A stretch of DNA of 64,000 nt from Streptomyces sp. NBC_00536 (GTDB taxonomy: Bacteria > Actinomycetota > Actinomycetes > Streptomycetales > Streptomycetaceae). The notes under the pieces are model-generated. The model was not told the DNA's origin. It ran no database searches and saw only the letters and a program-made list of their open reading frames with translations. The DNA lies in contig NZ_CP107819.1 of the NCBI RefSeq assembly GCF_036346295.1, positions 4,650,001-4,714,000 on the forward strand, in the 5' to 3' direction. The translations under genes were made by a program, and so were the position numbers. Positions 56,822 to 64,000 of this stretch are shown here, in pieces. Within the stretch, counting starts at the first letter, position 1, and each line of letters starts with the position of its first letter.

Positions 56822-57697
56822 GTGGTGGACAAGCGGACCGTGGTGACCGTGGTGCTGTGCTCGGTGGCGGCGCTCGGCGCTTCCGCTGCCATGACCCAGG
56901 TGGTGCCCAGCCCTGACGCGCAGCCGTCGGCGCACGCCAAGGCCGCGCCCGCGCCGAAGCGGCCGACCCCATCACCTTCGCGATCGCAATCGTCCGCGCA
57001 TTCGCAGTTGACCACCCCCAAGCCGGGCGGGACGCCCGCGCCGTCCGGGTCGGCGACGCCCGGCCCCGCGTCCCCGGCCGGTAAGCCCACGGCCATCGCC
57101 GGGGCGCTGTTCACCGGCGGGCTCGACGGGGAGCACTTCTGCACGGCGACCGTGGTGCACAGCGCGGGCCGCAACATGATCGTCACGGCCGGGCACTGCC
57201 TGGTCGCGGGGGACCAGGGTGACGCCGGACCGGTCTTCGCACCCGCGTACGAAAACGGGTCGGCCCCGTACGGCACCTGGAAGGTCGAGAAGGTCTTCGA
57301 GGACCAGCACTGGTCCGATGACAACAACGACGACTTCGACCTCGCCTTCGCCCGGGTCGCCCCGGACTCCGCGGGCCGCAACATCGAGGACGTCACCGGC
57401 GCCGCCCCCCTGGACGTCTCCGGCCGCGCGGCCGAGGAGGTCACCGTGACCGGCTACCCCGCCGACCGCAAGGTCCCCCGCACCTGCACGGCCGTCACGA
57501 TCCGCGACAGCGCCACCGAACAGCGCTTCGACTGCGCGGACTTCCCCGGCGGCACCAGCGGCAGCGCCTGGATCGCCCGGGACGGGAAGATCATCGGCAT
57601 CCTGACCGGCGGGGACACCGACGACGTGTCCACCAGCACGGTCTTCGGCGACTGGGCGAGCGCCCTGTACGCGAAGGCGACCGCCCCGAAGGCCTGA
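56822..57697 (+). CDS. Membrane-anchored or exported trypsin-like serine protease
   Basis: 291 residues. The N-terminal hydrophobic segment (VVTVVLCSVAALGASAAMT) acts as signal or anchor, then a Pro/Ser-rich linker (about 35-95). Chymotrypsin-fold domain: His125 in VTAGHCLV, Asp173 in DDFDLAFARV, Ser246 in GGTSGSAW, so the triad is intact, though the Ser motif is GTSGS rather than GDSGG. GGGAGGGG precedes the tandem GTGs 56822/56825. It acts outside the membrane; substrate unknown. Confidence 0.9.
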   Translation: MVDKRTVVTVVLCSVAALGASAAMTQVVPSPDAQPSAHAKAAPAPKRPTPSPSRSQSSAHSQLTTPKPGGTPAPSGSATPGPASPAGKPTAIAGALFTGGLDGEHFCTATVVHSAGRNMIVTAGHCLVAGDQGDAGPVFAPAYENGSAPYGTWKVEKVFEDQHWSDDNNDDFDLAFARVAPDSAGRNIEDVTGAAPLDVSGRAAEEVTVTGYPADRKVPRTCTAVTIRDSATEQRFDCADFPGGTSGSAWIARDGKIIGILTGGDTDDVSTSTVFGDWASALYAKATAPKA

Positions 57698-57864
57698 CCT
57701 CCAGGGCCCGACCTCCAAGGCCCGGCCCCGTACGTTCCCACGCCCCCGGGGTGGACGTGGGTACACCCCCGCCCGGTTGCCAGGTGCAGTGTGCCGGGCC
57801 GTCCGGACCGGCACCGTCGTCCGTGTACGGATTTCCGAGCGGCGGGCGGGTGGTCAGGGTGGTC

Positions 57865-58737
57865 ATGGGGACCGTGGACGACGGCATGGAGCGGGCGCGG
57901 GGCAAGGTGCCGGTGTGGGGCATGGCGGGTGTGTTCACCGTGGTCGCCTTCGTGGCGGCCGGAGCGTTGGGTGCGGTGCAGCCGGATACGCCCGTCCCCG
58001 CCGAAGTGGTGCAGCTGACCCAGTTCGGACCGGCCGCCGCGGTGGGCGCTCTCGCGCTGTTCCGGTGGCGGCGGACCCGCGAGCTGCTCCGGGGCGCGGG
58101 AGCGGGAGCGGGCACGGGCGGACGGGGTGCCGGCCGCGCGGTGGCGGTCCTCGCCACCGCCGCGCTGATCGTCGCGCTCTCCGTCCTCGCGTACGGGATC
58201 ACCTCCGGGGACGCCCGCTTCACCGGGCCGGGAGCCCTGCACCACGCCTTCCCGCTGATCGCGGTGGCGCAGCTGGTGGGGGCGTGCGGGGAGGAGATCG
58301 GCTGGCGCTGTTTCCTGCAGCCGTTGCTCCGGACCCGGTTCGGGACGCTCGCCTCGTCGGTGACGGTGGGCCTCGTGTGGGGTGCGTGGCACGTACCGGT
58401 CTTCGGGCGGGCCCCGGCCTACGCCGCGGGGTTCCTCCTCGCCACCGTGGCGATGTCGGTCGTCCTGGGCGTCGCGCTCGAAGGAACCGGCGGGCCGTAC
58501 CGGCTGCTGCTCGCGGGAGGCTTCCACGCCCTCGTCAATCTCGGGCTGCTGCTCTGCATGGACGAGGAGTCCGGGGCCGTCCTCCCCATGCTCTGCTTCG
58601 GGCTCGCCTGCCTGGTGGCGGCCCTGGGGTGGACCCTCGTACGGACCGGACGCCGTACGTCGGCAGCGGCAGCGGCAGCGACAGCGACAGCGGCATCCGC
58701 GCCCGGTCCGGCACCGACTACCCTGCGCAGGACATGA
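57865..58737 (+). CDS. CPBP family intramembrane protease-like protein
   Basis: 290 residues with about seven to eight membrane helices. Conserved CAAX-protease/bacteriocin-processing motifs: GEEIGWRCFLQPLL (Glu-Glu then Arg), VWGAWHVPVFG (His) and GGFHALVNLGLL (His). Activity may be prenyl-protein cleavage or only protective, as for many CPBP proteins. The C-terminus ends in an Ala/Thr repeat encoded by a CGGCAG/CGACAG hexamer array. The stop overlaps the start of the histidine kinase gene (ATGA), so they are co-expressed. Confidence 0.85.
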   Translation: MGTVDDGMERARGKVPVWGMAGVFTVVAFVAAGALGAVQPDTPVPAEVVQLTQFGPAAAVGALALFRWRRTRELLRGAGAGAGTGGRGAGRAVAVLATAALIVALSVLAYGITSGDARFTGPGALHHAFPLIAVAQLVGACGEEIGWRCFLQPLLRTRFGTLASSVTVGLVWGAWHVPVFGRAPAYAAGFLLATVAMSVVLGVALEGTGGPYRLLLAGGFHALVNLGLLLCMDEESGAVLPMLCFGLACLVAALGWTLVRTGRRTSAAAAAATATAASAPGPAPTTLRRT

Positions 58738-60026
58738 GTTCGGTAATCACCCGCCCCCGCACGGCGTTCGCGCGCGGTCTCACCGCCCTCGGGCGCTGCC
58801 AGCTGGCCGGTCTGCTGGCCGCGGCGGTGCCCGTCGTCGGGGCGGGTGTCGTGGGCGTGTTGCTGCTGCTTCCCGTCGGCCTCGGCCACCGGATGCTGCC
58901 GCCCGCCGCCGCCGGGCTGCGCCGGTGCGCCGACCGGGCCCGCGCACGGGCCGAGGGGTGGTCGGGGCTCCGGACCGGCCCTCCGGATCCCCTCCCGCGC
59001 ACGGCGGGGGCCCGCGCGGTCCTGGCGGCGGAGGGGTTCTGGCGGGACCTGGCCTGGGCGTGGCTGGAGCCCCTGGTGGGCGGAGCGCTGGTCGCCGTAC
59101 CGTCCGCCCTCGTCGTGTACGGCGTGTTCGGCGCGCTCGTCCAGCCCTTCGTGTGGCGGCTGCTCGACGACGGCAACTGGTACGCGTTCATCCCCGTGCG
59201 CAGCACCACCACCATGGTCGCGGCGCTGGTCCTGGGCCTCGTCCTCACGGCAGCGGGCCTCCTGCTCGCGCCGTCCGTCCTGCGCCTGCACGCACGCTGG
59301 ACCCGACGGCTCCTCGCCGCACCGCAGCGCGCCGAACTCGCCCGCCGCGTCGAGTGGCTGACAGACACCCGGGCCGATGCCCTGGACGACCGGGCGGCCG
59401 AGCTGCGGCGCATCGAGCGGGACCTGCACGACGGCGCGCAGGCCCGGATCGTCGCGCTGGGGATGCGCCTCGACAGCGCGGTGCGCCTGCTGGAACGCGA
59501 CCCCGAGGGCGCCCGCGCCCTGTTGCTGGAGGTGCGCCAGCTGTCCGGGCGGGCGCTGGAGGACCTGCGCGGTCTCGTCCGGGGCATCCAGCCTTCCGTA
59601 CTCACCGACCGTGGCCTGGGCGATGCCTTGCGCTCCCTGGCCCTCGACAGCTTCCTCGACGTGCACGTCGAGGCCCGCCCCGCGGGGCGGCTGCCGGCGG
59701 CGGTCGAATCCGCCGCCTACTTCGCGGTCAACGAGCTGCTGGCCAACGCGGCGAAGCACTCCGGCGCCGACCGCGTCGACATCGTCGTGACCCACCTCGG
59801 CGACACCGACACCGACACCGACAGCGGCAACATGGTGCGCGTCACCGTCACCGATGACGGGTGCGGCGGGGCGGACCCCTCCCGGGGGACCGGACTGCTC
59901 GGCATCCGAAGACGACTGGCTGCCTTCGACGGGAGCCTCGCCCTGCACAGCCCGCAGGGCGGACCGACCACTGCGACCTTGGAGATTCCGTGCGCGTCGT
60001 CCTCGCCGAAGACCTCTTCCTGCTGA
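58734..60026 (+). CDS. Two-component sensor histidine kinase
   Basis: 430 residues. Two pairs of membrane helices (about 22-45 and 115-175, with a short extracytoplasmic loop), then a HisKA_3 domain with His232 in RIERDLHDGAQARIVALGMR and an HATPase domain (AVNELLANAAKHS, VTVTDDGCGGADPSRGTGLLGI). A DTDTDTDS insert from a GACACC microsatellite (59806-59823) separates the N and G1 boxes. It phosphorylates the overlapping response regulator. Type: NarL/DesK-like sensors. Confidence 0.92.
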   Translation: MSSVITRPRTAFARGLTALGRCQLAGLLAAAVPVVGAGVVGVLLLLPVGLGHRMLPPAAAGLRRCADRARARAEGWSGLRTGPPDPLPRTAGARAVLAAEGFWRDLAWAWLEPLVGGALVAVPSALVVYGVFGALVQPFVWRLLDDGNWYAFIPVRSTTTMVAALVLGLVLTAAGLLLAPSVLRLHARWTRRLLAAPQRAELARRVEWLTDTRADALDDRAAELRRIERDLHDGAQARIVALGMRLDSAVRLLERDPEGARALLLEVRQLSGRALEDLRGLVRGIQPSVLTDRGLGDALRSLALDSFLDVHVEARPAGRLPAAVESAAYFAVNELLANAAKHSGADRVDIVVTHLGDTDTDTDSGNMVRVTVTDDGCGGADPSRGTGLLGIRRRLAAFDGSLALHSPQGGPTTATLEIPCASSSPKTSSC

Positions 60027-60631
60027 GGGACGGCCTGGTCCGCACGCTCCGCGAGCACGCCTTCGACGTCGTCGCCGTGGACAACGGACCGGCCCTCCTG
60101 CGGGCCCTGCTGGAGGACCCGCCGGACGTCGCGGTCGTCGACGTACGCCTTCCGCCGACCTTCACCGACGAGGGCCTGCAGGCCGCCCTCGCGGCACGTC
60201 GGCGCCACCCCGGTCTGCCCGTCCTCGTCCTGTCGCAGTACGTCGACCAGCTCTACGCGAACGAACTCCTGGCCGGCGAAGACGGCGGCGTCGGCTATCT
60301 GCTGAAGGACCGGATCACCGACACCGGCCAGTTCGTGGACGCCGTACGCCGGGTCGCGGCGGGCGGCACCGTCCTGGACCCGCAGGTGATCTCCCGGCTG
60401 CTGTCGCGCGGCGACGCCCGCGGGACCATCTCGGCCCTCACACCGCGCGAACGCGACGTCCTGGAACTGATGGCCGAGGGCCGGTCGAACGCGGCCATCG
60501 CCGCCGCGCTGCACTTCAGCGAGAGCGCCGTCGCGAAACACACCGCGAGCATCTTCACCAAACTCGGGATCGCCCCGTCCACGGAGGACAACCGCCGGGT
60601 GCTGGCCGTCCTCGCCCACCTCCGGCGCTGA
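59990..60631 (+). CDS. LuxR/NarL-type response regulator
   Basis: 213 residues. Receiver domain with the phosphoacceptor Asp51 in VAVVDVRLPP, and Lys of the receiver in GYLLKDRI; the C-terminal helix-turn-helix is LTPRERDVLELMAEGRSNAA then FSESAVAKHTASIFTKLG. The GTG start (GGAG 5 bases upstream) lies 37 bases inside the histidine kinase gene, a clear coupling. It probably controls its own operon or the convergent MacAB-like efflux genes (inference). Confidence 0.93.
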   Translation: MRVVLAEDLFLLRDGLVRTLREHAFDVVAVDNGPALLRALLEDPPDVAVVDVRLPPTFTDEGLQAALAARRRHPGLPVLVLSQYVDQLYANELLAGEDGGVGYLLKDRITDTGQFVDAVRRVAAGGTVLDPQVISRLLSRGDARGTISALTPRERDVLELMAEGRSNAAIAAALHFSESAVAKHTASIFTKLGIAPSTEDNRRVLAVLAHLRR

Positions 60632-60665
60632 GCCGCCCTCTCCGGTGCCCGGGCCGTCCCGCGCC

Positions 60666-61913
60666 CTACGCCGCCTGCAGCGCCAGCGTCGGGGAGAGCC
60701 GGGCCGCCCGTACCGCCGGGTAGAGGCCCGCGACCGTGCCGATCGCCAGGGTCGCGGCGAAGCCGCCCGTGACCGCCCACAGGGGGACCACCCAGGGCAG
60801 GTCACCGGCCCGCGCGTAGACCAGGGTGGCGATCCCGCCGAGCGCGATGCCCGCCAGGCCGCCGAGCCCCGACAGCAGCAGGGACTCCGTCACGAACTGC
60901 ACCCGGATCTGCCCCTTGGTCGCGCCGAGGGAGCGCCGTAGCCCGATCTCGTGGCGCCGTTCCAGCACCGAGATGATCATCGTGTTGGCCACGCCGACCC
61001 CGCCCACCAGCAGGGCGATGCCGCCCAGGCCGAGCAGCAGGGTGCTGAAGGCGCCCTCCGTGGCCGCCTTCGCCTGGAGCGCCGCCGAGGGGTCCGTCAC
61101 CGCCACCGTGGCCGGTGACTCGGGGTTGGCGGTCTTGCCCATGAGACCCCGGACCGCCTGCACGCGGTCGTCCGCCGACCGCTCGTAGAGGGAGGTGGGG
61201 TGGCCGTCGAAGCCCAGCAGTTGCTGCGCGGCCTCCCAGCCGATCAGCGCGGAGCGCTCGATCTCGGGGGCCAGCGGGATGGGGTCCAGGACGCCGATGA
61301 CGGTGAAGTACCGGCCGCCGATGAAGACCTGGCCGCCCGGCTGCGTGATGCCGAGGCGCTCGGCCGTGACGTGCCCGAGGACGACGGACGGGTAGCGGCC
61401 CGTCGCGTCGTTGAGCCAGCTGCCGCTGCGCATCCGCGCGCGCAGGGTCTGGAGCAGGTCGTCCTTGGCGGCCTTGAGGGCGATGCCGCCGGTCTCCTCC
61501 TTCGGGATGTTCTCGCTGCGGCGGACCGACTCCTTCACGTCGCCCGTCGTGCCGACCGATTCGACCCCGTCGATACGGGCGATCATGCCCGGGGCCTCCT
61601 TGGGGAGCTTGGTGTCCTGCCCGGAGAACATCGAGGGGGCCGGGGTGGCGACCAGCATGTTCGTGCCGAGCTTGTCGAGTTCCTGCAGCAGCTTGGCCTG
61701 GCTGGACGAGGAGATGCCGACCACCGCGATCATCGTCGCGATGCCGATCGCGATGCCGAGCGCGGACAGGAACACGCGCATGGGCCGCGAGCGCAGCCCG
61801 GCCGAGCCCACGTGCAGGACGTCCCGGGGGCCGAGGCGCGGCGGCGACAGCCTGCGCGCCTTCTTGCCGGCGGCCGCGCGGGACTTCGTACGGGACTTCG
61901 TACGGGCACCCAT
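60666..61913 (-). CDS. MacB-like ABC transporter permease
   Basis: 415 residues. A first membrane helix near residue 50-70 (MRVFLSALGIAIGIATMIAV), a large extracytoplasmic MacB periplasmic core (about 75-275), and three C-terminal helices of the FtsX fold (LGGIALLVGGVGVANTMIIS, ESLLLSGLGGLAGIALGGIA, VPLWAVTGGFAATLAIGTVA). The N-terminus is strongly basic (TKSRTKSRAAAGKKARR). ATG 61913 shares a base with the stop of the ATPase gene. Member of a tripartite, non-pumping mechanotransmission exporter. Confidence 0.92.
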   Translation of the reverse strand: MGARTKSRTKSRAAAGKKARRLSPPRLGPRDVLHVGSAGLRSRPMRVFLSALGIAIGIATMIAVVGISSSSQAKLLQELDKLGTNMLVATPAPSMFSGQDTKLPKEAPGMIARIDGVESVGTTGDVKESVRRSENIPKEETGGIALKAAKDDLLQTLRARMRSGSWLNDATGRYPSVVLGHVTAERLGITQPGGQVFIGGRYFTVIGVLDPIPLAPEIERSALIGWEAAQQLLGFDGHPTSLYERSADDRVQAVRGLMGKTANPESPATVAVTDPSAALQAKAATEGAFSTLLLGLGGIALLVGGVGVANTMIISVLERRHEIGLRRSLGATKGQIRVQFVTESLLLSGLGGLAGIALGGIATLVYARAGDLPWVVPLWAVTGGFAATLAIGTVAGLYPAVRAARLSPTLALQAA

Positions 61914-62716
61914 TACGCGCCCACCCCCAGCCCCGGCCCCGGTCCCAGCCGCGGCGCGTCCGCGTCGGCGTCCGCGTTCCACACGTCCGCCACGATCTCG
62001 CCGTCGCGGATGCGGACCTGGCGGGGCAGGCTCGCCGCGATCTCGTTGTCGTGGGTGATCACGGCGATGGTGGCCCCGTCCCGGTTCAGCTCGTGCAGCA
62101 GTTCCATCACCGATTCGCCGGACGCCGTGTCCAGCGCGCCCGTCGGTTCGTCGGCGAGCAGCAGGTCCGGTTCGCCCGCGACCGCCCGGGCGATGGCCAC
62201 GCGCTGCTTCTGGCCGCCGGACAGCTCGTGCGGCCGGTGGTCCATGCGGTCGCCGAGGCCGACCCGTTCCAGGGCGCGTTCCGCCCGGCGCCCGCGTTCG
62301 GCCCGGGAGAGGCCGGAGTACAGCAGGCCCTCGGCGACGTTCGCCCGGGCGCTGATGCCCGGCACCAGGTGGAAGGACTGGAAGACGAAGCCGACGTGCC
62401 GGGAGCGCAGGGCGGACAGGGAGCGGTCGGAGAGGGTGGCGATGTCGTACCCGGCGATGGCGACGCGGCCGGCGCTGGGCCGGTCCAGGGTCCCCACGAT
62501 GTGCAGCAGGGTCGACTTCCCCGAGCCCGACGGGCCGACGATGGCGAGGAGTTCGCCGTTCATGACGGTGAGGTCGACCCCGCGCAGGGCCGCGACCCCG
62601 CCGGGGTACTCCTTGGTGACACCGGTCAGCTCGACGACCACGTGGGCGTGCCGGGAGTCGGGGAGCGGAGGCGCGTCGGGGAGCGCTGTGTCCATTCGGA
62701 TGGTGGGCTCGCTCAT
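61913..62716 (-). CDS. ABC transporter ATP-binding protein (MacB/LolD type)
   Basis: 267 residues. Walker A GPSGSGKSTL (about residues 60-69), Q-loop FVFQSFHLVPG, signature ELSGGQKQRVAIARAVAG, Walker B LLLADEPTGALD and the H-loop VITHDNE. It drives the MacB-like permease encoded next. The ATG overlaps the adaptor stop by 4 bases. The C-terminal tail ends with an Ala-Asp and Pro-Gly repeat. Confidence 0.95.
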   Translation of the reverse strand: MSEPTIRMDTALPDAPPLPDSRHAHVVVELTGVTKEYPGGVAALRGVDLTVMNGELLAIVGPSGSGKSTLLHIVGTLDRPSAGRVAIAGYDIATLSDRSLSALRSRHVGFVFQSFHLVPGISARANVAEGLLYSGLSRAERGRRAERALERVGLGDRMDHRPHELSGGQKQRVAIARAVAGEPDLLLADEPTGALDTASGESVMELLHELNRDGATIAVITHDNEIAASLPRQVRIRDGEIVADVWNADADADAPRLGPGPGLGVGA

Positions 62717-63858
62717 GATGCGGGTACTCCCACGAGCATGCCCTCTTTGAGGGCGTCCCCCTTCACCTCGACCCGGCCCTTGCCGAACATGCCCAGCTCG
62801 ACCTTGACCTCGCGGACCTTGCCGTTCTCCACGACCTGGACGCCGAAGCCGCCTTCGGCGAGGGCGAGGAGCGAGCCGACCGGTACGGACAGGACGTTCT
62901 TGCGGACCTCGCCCGTCAGGTTCACCGAGACGGGGGCCTGGTCGGGGCCCTTGGCCCCGGTGGGGTTGTCGAGGCTGACCTCGACCTGCACCTTCGGCTT
63001 CTTGTCCCCGCCTCCGCCGCCGCCTCCGCCGCCCGTGGCCGGGTCGTCCGGGTTGGCGGTGCTGCCCACCGACTCGATCTTGCCGTTGGCAGTGCCGCCG
63101 CCCGGCAGGCTCACGGTCACCGGGTCACCGGCCTTGACCTTGCCCGCCTTGGCCACGTCGAGCTGGAGACGGACCGTGCGTTCGGTGCCGGTCAGGGTGA
63201 GGACGGTCTTGCCGGACCCCGCGTCGTCGCCGACCGCCATGTCGTTCTTCTGGATCCGCTGCGGACCGGAGGCGAAGGCGATGTCGTCCTTGCCGATCTC
63301 GCCCGTCTCCTTCAGGCCGTGGGACTTCTGCCAGCGCTTGACGCCGGTGGCGGTGCCGTCGGTGAAGGTGCCGTCCGAGGCGTCCAGACCGGTTCCGAAA
63401 CCCAGGGCCTGGAGGTTCCGCTTGAGCTGTTTGACGTCCTCGCCCTTGTCCCCGCTCTTCATGGTCCGGTACACGGGGGTGGTCCCGTACATCAGGCGCA
63501 CCACCTTGCCGTTGACCTCGTAGAGCTTGCCGTCGCGCTCGACCGTGGAACCGGCGGCCGCGACCCAGGTGAGGGTCGCGGAACCGCCGCCGGATCCGGG
63601 GGAGCCCGTACCGCCCCCACCCCCGCCCGCCGCGCTGAGCTTGAGTTCCTTCGCGTACCCGAGCGTCCCGTCCACCTGGAGCCCGGAACTCAGGTCGGCG
63701 CGCGTGACCGGCGCCGTCGCGGCGGGGAGCCCGTCCGTACGCCGCTGCTCGGCGCCCTTGCCGTCCGTCCCGGCCTGCGCGACGACCGCGTACCCGCCGC
63801 CCGACACGGCGAGCACGACGGCCACCGAGCCCAGGACCCACTTCCCGCGCCTGCTCAC
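62713..63858 (-). CDS. Membrane-fusion-type adaptor with peptidoglycan-binding-like domain
   Basis: 381 residues. The N-terminal helix (WVLGSVAVVLAVSGGGYAVV) anchors it to the membrane; a peptidoglycan_binding_1-like domain lies at about 150-210 (KGEDVKQLKRNLQALGFGTG, DGTATGVKRWQKSHGLKETG), and HlyD-type beta-barrel parts follow (VRLQLDVAKAGKVKAGDPVT, VPVGSLLALAEGGFGVQVVE). Two Gly-rich linkers (about 85-95 and 280-290) are low complexity. In Gram-positive MacAB-like systems such adaptors span membrane to wall. GTG 63858 overlaps the upstream gene's stop. Confidence 0.9.
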   Translation of the reverse strand: MSRRGKWVLGSVAVVLAVSGGGYAVVAQAGTDGKGAEQRRTDGLPAATAPVTRADLSSGLQVDGTLGYAKELKLSAAGGGGGGTGSPGSGGGSATLTWVAAAGSTVERDGKLYEVNGKVVRLMYGTTPVYRTMKSGDKGEDVKQLKRNLQALGFGTGLDASDGTFTDGTATGVKRWQKSHGLKETGEIGKDDIAFASGPQRIQKNDMAVGDDAGSGKTVLTLTGTERTVRLQLDVAKAGKVKAGDPVTVSLPGGGTANGKIESVGSTANPDDPATGGGGGGGGGDKKPKVQVEVSLDNPTGAKGPDQAPVSVNLTGEVRKNVLSVPVGSLLALAEGGFGVQVVENGKVREVKVELGMFGKGRVEVKGDALKEGMLVGVPAS

Positions 63859-64000
63859 GTGGCGGCGCTGCACTTGTTCAGCTGGGCCATGAAGGCGTCC
63901 TTGTCGGCGCCGTCGGGTATCGACGTGCCGGTCATCGCGTTCCCGTTGAACTCGGGGTCCTTCATGTCGAAGCCGTGGTCCCGCATGCACTTGGCCGTCT
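63855..64000 (-). CDS. Small exported/lipoprotein-type protein, 3' end only
   Basis: The last 48 codons of a gene entering from the right. The visible part reads TAKCMRDHGFDMKDPEFNGN and ends FMAQLNKCSAAT, with two Cys likely paired. This C-M-R-x-H/N-G-x-D/M-x-DP pattern is typical of short exported proteins encoded at the head of Streptomyces MacAB-like efflux operons. Its stop overlaps the adaptor GTG by 4 bases. The N-terminus (signal or lipobox) is outside the window. Confidence 0.75.
   Translation of the reverse strand, partial: TAKCMRDHGFDMKDPEFNGNAMTGTSIPDGADKDAFMAQLNKCSAAT

Noticed and set aside
1..64000. CRISPR arrays, tRNA/rRNA genes, integrases or insertion sequences
   Set aside because: No spaced identical direct repeats, tRNA-like cloverleaf with CCA end, or transposase/integrase domain was seen on reading; a short or degenerate one could be missed without a search tool.

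Overview
The window is high-GC actinobacterial DNA, most likely from a Streptomyces chromosome. It has many GTG starts, 4-base GTGA/ATGA gene overlaps, and recognisable homologues of the Streptomyces regulators AfsK, AfsR and AfsS, with a KbpA-like protein just upstream of afsK. About 60 genes are supported, including two partial genes at the window edges. I saw no rRNA, tRNA, CRISPR array, integrase or transposase.

Region by region: 1-7037 holds acyl-CoA/steroid-like catabolic genes (an adjacent acyl-CoA dehydrogenase pair, a cyclase, and an SDR, acyl-CoA dehydrogenase and Zn alcohol dehydrogenase operon). 7135-9691 holds an ECF sigma factor, a membrane protein, an HsaB-like flavin reductase and a VOC protein. 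9750-10680 is a large non-coding imperfect inverted repeat. 10735-14141 is an accessory patch: a GNAT enzyme and an XRE regulator diverge from a chain of six very small, mostly overlapping genes. 14388-22262 holds a VOC protein, a LuxR-type regulator, a 55-residue secreted peptide and three secreted FG-GAP/VCBS proteins, two of which share a collinear 795-bp module. 22278-33443 is a second set of CoA-dependent catabolic genes, interrupted by a TetR/DUF1304/PNPOx cluster and a repeat-rich spacer. 33581-38708 holds a TetR regulator, the KbpA-like protein, afsK and a cyclophilin. 38749-51194 lies between afsK and afsS: SUKH-3 immunity-like proteins, a TetR/FMN-reductase pair, a third catabolic set (thiolase, DUF35 protein, enoyl-CoA hydratase, FadD3-like ligase), a second ECF sigma factor, a methyltransferase, and an XRE/DUF6879 system with two Cys-rich partners. 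51464-55067 is afsS and afsR. 55235-64000 holds an amidohydrolase, a secreted protease, a CPBP protein with a two-component system, and a MacAB-like ABC efflux operon running off the end.

The strongest unifying signal is a palindrome, TGACGNNNCGTCA (ten sites, some with one or two mismatches). It lies in front of nearly every catabolic transcription unit, including the intergenic region shared by the amidohydrolase and afsR. This predicts one TetR-type catabolic regulon spread over more than 50 kb. The TetR at 33581-34228 is the best in-window candidate for its regulator, because the other two TetR genes have different inverted repeats of their own.
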